Shown in pieces: positions 58,146-64,000 of a stretch of DNA of 64,000 nucleotides. The stretch covers positions 3,224,001 through 3,288,000 of the forward strand of contig NZ_CP113097.1 of the NCBI RefSeq assembly GCF_026625125.1, written 5' to 3'. The translations under genes were made by a program, and so were the position numbers. Below the pieces are notes generated by a model that searched no databases, was not told the DNA's origin, and saw only the letters and a list, made by a program, of their open reading frames with translations. Within the stretch, counting starts at the first letter, position 1, and every line of letters starts with the position of its first letter. This DNA is from Pseudomonas putida (GTDB lineage: Bacteria; Pseudomonadota; Gammaproteobacteria; Pseudomonadales; Pseudomonadaceae).

Positions 58146-60746
58146 ATGACCGGCACTTCATTCTGCCCCTTGGCCCGGGCAACGGCACTGGTTGGCCTGC
58201 TGATGCTGCCGATGGCCGGAATGGCGTCGGACTGGGTTGTCAGTGTCGACGAACAGAACGGCCTGCCCACCCTGACGCGCGGCGGCGGCCCGGCCTTTGT
58301 CTCAAGCTTCGACTTCTGGGGGCCAGACTGGAGCTGGACGGGCTTCTACCCCACACTCAAGGTTCAGGGACCTTACCGCTACACCCTGACGGGGCGGAAC
58401 AAGGACCTTGATTTCGACCTCAAGGCCGATATCCAGAAGGACCAGGAGCAAACCTTGACCTGGCACTTCGACCTGCAGGCACAGAGCAAGCAAGACGATG
58501 TCATGGGCGGTGGCATCGTCTGGCGCTTCGACCCCGCGCTGATCGCCGGGGACATGGGCGATCCGGTGCTGTTGCCCGGCAACCGTGGCTGGGCCTGGGG
58601 CAAGAACAGCGAAGGCCCGCACGTGGAAATGCGCTTCGATCCCCCGTTGGCCAAGGTCTACTTCGAGCGCGGCGACACCAGCCAGGTGCGAACCTTTTTC
58701 TACACCGACCCGATTCTGCCTGGCCGCCAACAGATCGAGGCGGCGCTGACCGTGACCGGGGACGTCGCCATAGGCCCCACGCCCAGCGAACGCTTCGGCC
58801 TGGCCGACCCCACGCAATGGCCGGACGACCAGCTGGACTGGCGCACGTCACCGGTGGACCTTTCGTTTCTCAACGCCGGGGAAAAACCAGCCGGCAAGCG
58901 TGGTTTCGTCAAAGCTTCGGGTGAACGACTGGTGTTTGCCGACAACACTCCGGCGCGCTTCTGGGGCACCAACCTGTCGGCCTATGCGCTGTTCAAGACG
59001 CCGGACGATGAGATCAAGGCGCAGGCCAAGCGGCTGTCGGCACTGGGCTTCAACCTGGTACGGCTGCACCACCACGACTCGCCGTGGGTGAGCCCGAACA
59101 TCTTCGGCGACCTCACGCAGATCAAGAATACCGAGCAACTGGACGCCGAATCGCTGAGGAAGATCGACTGGTGGATCAAATGCCTCAAGGACGAAGGCGT
59201 GTATGTCTGGCTCGACATGAACGTCTCGCGCATCCTGACCGCCAACGACAACATCTACGCCTTCGATGAGCTACCCAAAGAGCAAGGCGTCGCTGGCGTG
59301 AAGGGCTATGCCTACGTCAACGTCACCATTGCCCAGGCCATGAAGCGCTTCGCCGAACGCTACATGACCCACGTCAACCGCTATACCGGGCTTGCCTACA
59401 AGGACGACCCGGCCATCGCGGCCATTTTGCTCACCAACGAAAACGACATCACCCAGCACTTTGGCAACGCACTGTTGCCGGACAAAGGCGTGCCCCGCCA
59501 CAGCCGGCTGTACATGGACCAAGCCAAGGCGTTCGCCAGCCGCCAGGACCTGCCGGCGGACAAGACCTGGCGCGCCTGGGAGCACGGGCCCTCGAAGCTG
59601 TTTCTCAACGACCTGGAACACCGGGTGTTCGCCGACATGATCACTGACCTGCGCAACATCGGGGTCAAGGTCCCCATCTCCACCACCAGCACCTGGGGGG
59701 GCAACGGCTTGTCCTCGCTGCCGTCGCTGACCACCGGTGACGTGATCGATGCCCACAGCTATGGCGGCATCGGGCAGCTGGAGAAAAACCCGTTGACCAG
59801 CGATGGCTTGATCAACTGGCTCGGCGCCGCTCAGGTGGTGGGCCTGCCGATGACGGTCACTGAGTGGAACGCCGAACCCTTCCCGCTGCCTGACCGCCAC
59901 TCGTTGCCGCTGTATGTGGCTGCCACGGCCAGCCACCAGGGCTGGGACGCCATCATGCAGTACGCCTACAGCCAGCAGGCCTTTTTCAGCCAGTGGCGCC
60001 GCGCAGACAACTGGAATGCCTACAACGACCCGGCGCTGATAGCTACCCTGCCTGCCGCCGCCCTGCTCTACCGCCGCGAGGACGTGCAGCTGGCGACAAC
60101 CCGCTACGTCTTCGCACCCACTGCAGAGACCTTGTTCAACAGGGCGATCACCCCCACTACCTCGGTGCTGCTGCGCACCGCCATGGAAAAGGGCCAACTG
60201 CAGATCGCCATGCCCCAGACGGCGCAACTGCCGTGGCTGCAGGCCAGTACCATTCCCGCCGATGCACAGGTACTGCACGACCCGGACCAGTCACTGCTCG
60301 ATGCCAACGCCCGCGAGTCGGTCACCGACACCGGGCAACTGCGGCGCAACTGGCAACGGGGCGTGTACACCATCGACACGCCCTCGACCCAGGCCGCGAC
60401 CGGCTGGCTGGGCGGCCAGGCCATGGACCTTGGCGACATCCAGCTGCAGCTGAAAACCGCGTATGCCAGCGTGGTGGTACAAAGCCTCGATACCAAGCCG
60501 TTGAACCAGTCGCGCAGCCTGCTGATTTCACTGGGTACCCGTGCCGTGCCCCGGCCCGACGACATGACCCCGTTTCACGTCGAGCCGCTCGAAGGCACCC
60601 TGAGCGTCAAGGCACCAGCAGGCTTGAAACTCTACGGCCGCACGCCCGACGGCCAGGAGCAGGTGCTGGCGTCGAGCTACGAACAGGGGCGTTACATCAT
60701 CCGTTTCAATGGCCGCAGCATGGCCAACTGGCTTTTCTTGAAATAG
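58146..60746 (+). CDS. Secreted glycoside hydrolase, GH5/cellulase-like
   Basis: 866 residues. Signal peptide to about LPMAGMA-SDW. An N-terminal beta-rich region (about 30-240) precedes a TIM-barrel hydrolase (about 250-620) with proton donor Glu432 (LLTNENDITQ) and nucleophile Glu573 (TVTEWNAEPF), the clan GH-A pattern. The C-terminal 240 residues look beta-rich. It begins 4 bases after the polymerase gene. It may trim, release or recycle the exopolysaccharide made by this cluster; substrate unknown. Confidence 0.85.
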   Translation: MTGTSFCPLARATALVGLLMLPMAGMASDWVVSVDEQNGLPTLTRGGGPAFVSSFDFWGPDWSWTGFYPTLKVQGPYRYTLTGRNKDLDFDLKADIQKDQEQTLTWHFDLQAQSKQDDVMGGGIVWRFDPALIAGDMGDPVLLPGNRGWAWGKNSEGPHVEMRFDPPLAKVYFERGDTSQVRTFFYTDPILPGRQQIEAALTVTGDVAIGPTPSERFGLADPTQWPDDQLDWRTSPVDLSFLNAGEKPAGKRGFVKASGERLVFADNTPARFWGTNLSAYALFKTPDDEIKAQAKRLSALGFNLVRLHHHDSPWVSPNIFGDLTQIKNTEQLDAESLRKIDWWIKCLKDEGVYVWLDMNVSRILTANDNIYAFDELPKEQGVAGVKGYAYVNVTIAQAMKRFAERYMTHVNRYTGLAYKDDPAIAAILLTNENDITQHFGNALLPDKGVPRHSRLYMDQAKAFASRQDLPADKTWRAWEHGPSKLFLNDLEHRVFADMITDLRNIGVKVPISTTSTWGGNGLSSLPSLTTGDVIDAHSYGGIGQLEKNPLTSDGLINWLGAAQVVGLPMTVTEWNAEPFPLPDRHSLPLYVAATASHQGWDAIMQYAYSQQAFFSQWRRADNWNAYNDPALIATLPAAALLYRREDVQLATTRYVFAPTAETLFNRAITPTTSVLLRTAMEKGQLQIAMPQTAQLPWLQASTIPADAQVLHDPDQSLLDANARESVTDTGQLRRNWQRGVYTIDTPSTQAATGWLGGQAMDLGDIQLQLKTAYASVVVQSLDTKPLNQSRSLLISLGTRAVPRPDDMTPFHVEPLEGTLSVKAPAGLKLYGRTPDGQEQVLASSYEQGRYIIRFNGRSMANWLFLK

Positions 60747-60821
60747 GGCATATCGCCATCTAGAGTCAATTCAGACCTGTATTCCAGGCATTCGACGCTG
60801 CTTCTGTTCCAGGAGGATTGG

Positions 60822-61784
60822 ATGAAGTACTTGGTTGTCGGGGGTTCAGGCTACATCGGCTCACACATGGTCAAGCACCTGTTGGCCGCCGGGCATGAAG
60901 TGGTGGTAGCGGATACCGTGGCCACCGGCCCCGCTATCGAATGGGTCGAGCTGGATATCGCAGATACGCACGCGCTCGATGCCCTGTTCGACGACTGCCA
61001 CTTCGATGCGGTTTTCCATTTTGCCTCGTTCATCCAGGTGGCCGAGTCGGTCAGCGACCCGTGCAAGTATTACCAGAACAACGTCGCTGCCACGCTGACC
61101 CTGCTCGATGCCATGGTGCGAGCGGGGATCGAGCACCTGGTGTTCTCCTCTACGGCAGCCGTTTACGGCGACCCACAGTACATCCCCATCGATGAGCGGC
61201 ACCCCAAGGTGCCGATCAACCCCTACGGGCGAAGCAAGTGGATGGTGGAGCAGATCCTTCAGGACTTCGACCGCGCCTACGGGTTGCGCTCGGTGTGCCT
61301 GCGTTACTTCAATGCGGCGGGCGCCGACCCGGAAGGATTGCTGGGTGAATGCCACGAACCGGAAACCCACCTGATCCCCTTGATCCTGCAGGCGGCCTCT
61401 GGCCGGCGCGATGCCATCACTGTGTTCGGCCATGATTACGACACCCCCGACGGCAGCTGTATCCGTGATTACGTGCATGTGGCCGACCTGGCGTCGGCAC
61501 ACGCGCTGGCGGTGGATTACCTGTTGGCCGGTGGCGCAAGCACGGCGTTCAACCTGGGCAATGGCCTTGGGTTTTCCGTGCAGGAGGTGATCGACACCGC
61601 CCGGGTCGTGACCGGGCGGCAGATCAACGTGGTCGAGGCAGCCCGCCGCGATGGCGACCCGGCCAGGCTGGTAGCGGACGCTGCACGGGCCAGGGGGGTG
61701 CTGGGATGGCAGCCACGCTTCGATTCACTGGAGCAGATCGTGCGGCACGCCTGGGAATGGGAGCTTCAATACCCCTGGCAATGA
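60822..61784 (+). CDS. galE: UDP-glucose 4-epimerase GalE
   Basis: 320 residues, extended short-chain dehydrogenase fold. NAD site GGSGYIGSH (7-15). Catalytic Tyr135 and Lys139 in YGRSK, and Ser/Thr in FSSTAAVYGD. Converts UDP-Glc and UDP-Gal (or UDP-GlcNAc/GalNAc), supplying the cluster with galactose-type precursors. GGAGGA sits upstream of the ATG. Shorter than E. coli GalE (338). Confidence 0.9.
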   Translation: MKYLVVGGSGYIGSHMVKHLLAAGHEVVVADTVATGPAIEWVELDIADTHALDALFDDCHFDAVFHFASFIQVAESVSDPCKYYQNNVAATLTLLDAMVRAGIEHLVFSSTAAVYGDPQYIPIDERHPKVPINPYGRSKWMVEQILQDFDRAYGLRSVCLRYFNAAGADPEGLLGECHEPETHLIPLILQAASGRRDAITVFGHDYDTPDGSCIRDYVHVADLASAHALAVDYLLAGGASTAFNLGNGLGFSVQEVIDTARVVTGRQINVVEAARRDGDPARLVADAARARGVLGWQPRFDSLEQIVRHAWEWELQYPWQ

Positions 61785-61807
61785 GGTGAGCGCAACAGCA
61801 AGCGCAA

Positions 61808-61840
61808 GCAAGGAGCAAGCCTGGTCAGCCAGCTCCTTGC
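61808..61840. terminator. Hairpin between convergent galE and kinase genes
   Basis: GCAAGGAGC / GCTCCTTGC, a 9-bp stem, with an inner CTGG TCAG CCAG that makes an alternative smaller stem. Centred between the two stops. No T-run. Confidence 0.5.
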
Positions 61841-61856
61841 ATCGGCGATCAAAGAC

Positions 61857-62663
61857 TCAGTAGTAAGGCCGCGGTTGCTCATCCGCCTTGTTCAATACCG
61901 CCCCGATCAGGTTCGCTGTCGCCAGATGATGCAGGCAGTCTTCGATGTCCTTCTTGCTGTTCACCCCGTTGGCCACCACCAGCAGCACACAGTCGAACTT
62001 CGGCAAGACGGTCAATGCATCGTCGGAACTCAACAGCGGTGGCAGATCGAAAATGCAGATGCGCGAGTCGTAGCGGTCGCGCAGGTCGCTGATCAGGCTG
62101 TTGACCTTGGGCGATGACAACATCTCGGTGGACATCGGTATCGGTTCGCGCGTCGGCAACACCACGAACCGCGGCAAGGTCGGGTTGACCAGAACCTCTT
62201 CCAGCCAGGCCTCGCCTTTGAGGAGCTCATTCAGCGCTTTGTCCATGGGCAGGCCAAGGCTGCTGCCAACCCTGGGTCGGCGCAGGTCGAAGTCCACCAG
62301 CAATGCGGTCTTGGTGGTGTGGTGGGCGATGCTCATGGCCAGGTTGACAGCCAGCACCGTCTTGCCCGCCTCGGGTGTCGGCGACGTGATCGCCAACGTC
62401 CGCCAGCCGTTTTCTTCCATGGCCTGCAACACTTGCGTGCGCAGCAGGTCGATGGCCCCGCTCATGTTCGAGTTCTTGTTGTAGGAGACGATCCGGTTGC
62501 GTTCCAGGTGCTCCGCCCGCAGCGGCACCACCTTGGTCTGCACGTAGTCGAATTGCCCCAAGGCTTCGGGCTGCTGCGGCACGAGCGGCGCCTTTGGCGT
62601 TTCAGCGGGAGAGGGAGAAACCTGATGAATGTTCTTTCCGATAGCCGGCGTAATTCTGTCCAT
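61857..62663 (-). CDS. CpsD/CapB-family BY-kinase (polysaccharide co-polymerase partner)
   Basis: 268 residues. P-loop-type ATPase with Walker A SPTPEAGKT (94-102), Walker A' LLVDFDLRRP (121-130) and Walker B ICIFDLPPLLSSDD. It regulates chain assembly with the Wzz-type membrane protein encoded 12 bases upstream. Typical BY-kinases have a cluster of Tyr at the C-terminus; here only the last two residues (RPYY) are Tyr. Separate from Wzz, unlike most Gram-negative fused forms. Confidence 0.88.
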   Translation of the reverse strand: MDRITPAIGKNIHQVSPSPAETPKAPLVPQQPEALGQFDYVQTKVVPLRAEHLERNRIVSYNKNSNMSGAIDLLRTQVLQAMEENGWRTLAITSPTPEAGKTVLAVNLAMSIAHHTTKTALLVDFDLRRPRVGSSLGLPMDKALNELLKGEAWLEEVLVNPTLPRFVVLPTREPIPMSTEMLSSPKVNSLISDLRDRYDSRICIFDLPPLLSSDDALTVLPKFDCVLLVVANGVNSKKDIEDCLHHLATANLIGAVLNKADEQPRPYY

Positions 62664-62675
62664 CGCTGCGCTTCC

Positions 62676-64000
62676 CTATTCAAACCGAGCCATAGCTTTA
62701 AACAGCAAGAGGTCCAGTGGCATGTAGAACACATGGACGACCACCATCAGCATAGCAATCAGTAACAACCCGGCGATGGCCAGCAGCACTCGCCACTTGC
62801 GGCGCCTGGCTACATCGGCCTGGGTGGAAATGTACGGCACGGCCACCAGCACGCGCTTGCCCAGCACGCTTTCCAGGGCACCGACACCGCGGATACGCTG
62901 GTTGAGCATTTCCAGCAGCATCACCAGCCCGCCACCCACTGCCGGCGCCAACACCAGGCCCAATGCGACAATTTTCTTGCGGTTGGGCTTGACCGGTTTT
63001 TCCGGCATCAACGGTGGCTCCAGCAGCACGAAGCGCTCGGCCTTGTTTTCCTGCTCCAGGCTTTCGGTGATCTTCGCGCCCATTTCCTTGTTGCGGATTT
63101 CCTCGTACTTCTTGCGCGCGTTGTCATGGTCGCGCATCAGCGTGACCAAGCCGCGCTCCACCTGCGGAGCCTCGAGAATATCGGCCTCATAGCCTTCCAT
63201 CTTGGCCGTCAGCTGCCGTTTCTGTTCAGCAAGCGATGCGATGCGCGACTGAGTAGCCGCCATTTTGGTGCGTACCCTGGCGGCGTCGAGATTCATGGCC
63301 GCCGCAGCGGCGATCCCCTTCTCGCCCGACGCCTTGAGCAGGTCGATCTTGCGTTTGACGGCCACCACATCGGGGTGCGCCGGGGTGTACTTGGTCAACA
63401 GCCGGGCATACTCGGCCTTGAGGCTGGCCAGGTCCTGGGGTTGGTCCGCCGCGGCAGGCCTGCCGCCAGCCGCCTGTGCGGGCACCCCCGCATTGGCAGC
63501 CGCCAGTTCCAGTTCCAGGTAACGCAGCTCTTCCTGGGCGGCCTTGTAGTCACGATCGACCTCGCGGAACTCCAGCTCCGAACGCGACAACATGCTCATG
63601 CGCAACTGCTGGTTCTCAGGCAAGGCATTGGCGTGCGCCTGCTTGAAATCCGCCAGCTTGTTCTCGAGTGCAGCCAACTCGGCGCCCAGCTTGTTCGCCT
63701 CTTGGGTAAGGAATTCAGTGGTCTCGGTTGCCCGTTCGGTGCGCTGCTTCATGTTTTCGTTGAGAAACAGCGTCACCAGTTCGTCGGCCACTTCCTTGGC
63801 AACTTCAGGGCGCTTGTCCTCGTACGAAACCGTGAACGCGACCGTCGCCTCGCCACGCCCTTTGACATAGGTACTGAGCGTGGCCACGGCGATGGCGCTG
63901 CGCATCTGCTCGATCTTGTCGGTTTCGCTGAACTGCCTGCCCTTGTCGGCGAACAGATTGTATTTGTCGATGATCTTCAGCAGGTTCTCGCGGGTCATGA
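62676..64000 (-). CDS. Wzz-type chain-length/co-polymerase protein (5' end outside window)
   Basis: At least 441 residues of a polysaccharide co-polymerase. Coiled-coil middle (about 60-300 of the visible part, KQRTERATETTEFLTQEANK onwards), a proline-rich PPLMPEKPVKPNRK before a membrane helix (KKIVALGLVLAPAVGGGLVML) and a second C-terminal hydrophobic helix near the end (WRVLLAIAGLLLIAMLMVVV). The N-terminal helix lies right of the window. It controls chain length and export with the CpsD-type kinase that follows in the operon. Confidence 0.88.
   Translation of the reverse strand, partial: MTRENLLKIIDKYNLFADKGRQFSETDKIEQMRSAIAVATLSTYVKGRGEATVAFTVSYEDKRPEVAKEVADELVTLFLNENMKQRTERATETTEFLTQEANKLGAELAALENKLADFKQAHANALPENQQLRMSMLSRSELEFREVDRDYKAAQEELRYLELELAAANAGVPAQAAGGRPAAADQPQDLASLKAEYARLLTKYTPAHPDVVAVKRKIDLLKASGEKGIAAAAAMNLDAARVRTKMAATQSRIASLAEQKRQLTAKMEGYEADILEAPQVERGLVTLMRDHDNARKKYEEIRNKEMGAKITESLEQENKAERFVLLEPPLMPEKPVKPNRKKIVALGLVLAPAVGGGLVMLLEMLNQRIRGVGALESVLGKRVLVAVPYISTQADVARRRKWRVLLAIAGLLLIAMLMVVVHVFYMPLDLLLFKAMARFE

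Overview
The window looks like chromosome of a fluorescent pseudomonad of the Pseudomonas putida group. The GC content is high and genes are tightly packed. REP elements of the P. putida type (core GCCGGCAAGCCGGC) sit between genes. BenR, RlhA, Sad/PtrR, PagL, malonate decarboxylase and polyamine genes are all typical of that group. There is no phage, integron, insertion sequence, CRISPR array, tRNA or rRNA gene. Species assignment is an inference; no 16S or marker gene is present.

Layout. 1-0.7 kb holds the 5' part of crcB and two small proteins (DUF2986, DUF1289). 0.8-4.5 kb has a chemoreceptor of unusual topology, a LysR regulator and a divergent DUF2790 secreted protein. 4.5-7.9 kb has trmK, a RidA-family gene and rlhA. 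8.0-11.9 kb has a class III aminotransferase, an aldehyde dehydrogenase and a LuxR regulator, probably for amine catabolism. 12-20.2 kb is a complete malonate decarboxylase locus (mdcABCDEGH, madLM, with mdcR convergent at the end). A divergent pair (3-hydroxyisobutyryl-CoA hydrolase-like and acyl-CoA dehydrogenase) shares its promoter region. 22.8-31.7 kb carries a BenR/XylS regulator without ben genes, a lipoprotein hydrolase, a second lipoprotein, hisN, a tandem universal stress protein, a Fur-box TonB receptor and pagL.

30.8-42.7 kb is mainly nitrogen and carbon catabolism. It holds ptrR/sad (succinate semialdehyde), an isolated UvrD-like helicase, and an AraC regulator divergent from a puuA-binding protein-puuB set. 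An Fe-S L-serine dehydratase and a divergent LysR regulator follow. Together PuuA, PuuB, the aminotransferase and aldehyde dehydrogenases, and Sad could carry putrescine to succinate.

42.7-64 kb is an exopolysaccharide locus resembling the pea cluster of P. putida KT2440 (from memory). A long leftward operon runs from the flippase through a small Tat-signal protein, a GMC oxidoreductase, two acyltransferases, four glycosyltransferases, a DUF535 protein and a WecG-type transferase to the priming sugar transferase and a phosphoethanolamine transferase. A divergent operon encodes the polymerase/ligase, a secreted glycoside hydrolase and GalE. A converging operon encodes the Wzz-type co-polymerase (cut by the window end) and a separate CpsD-type kinase.

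Points most worth following up are the Tat-signal miniprotein paired with a GMC oxidoreductase in the polysaccharide operon, the ben-less benR, two near-identical hairpin-REP-spacer-REP-hairpin units at convergent gene ends, and the stand-alone helicase.
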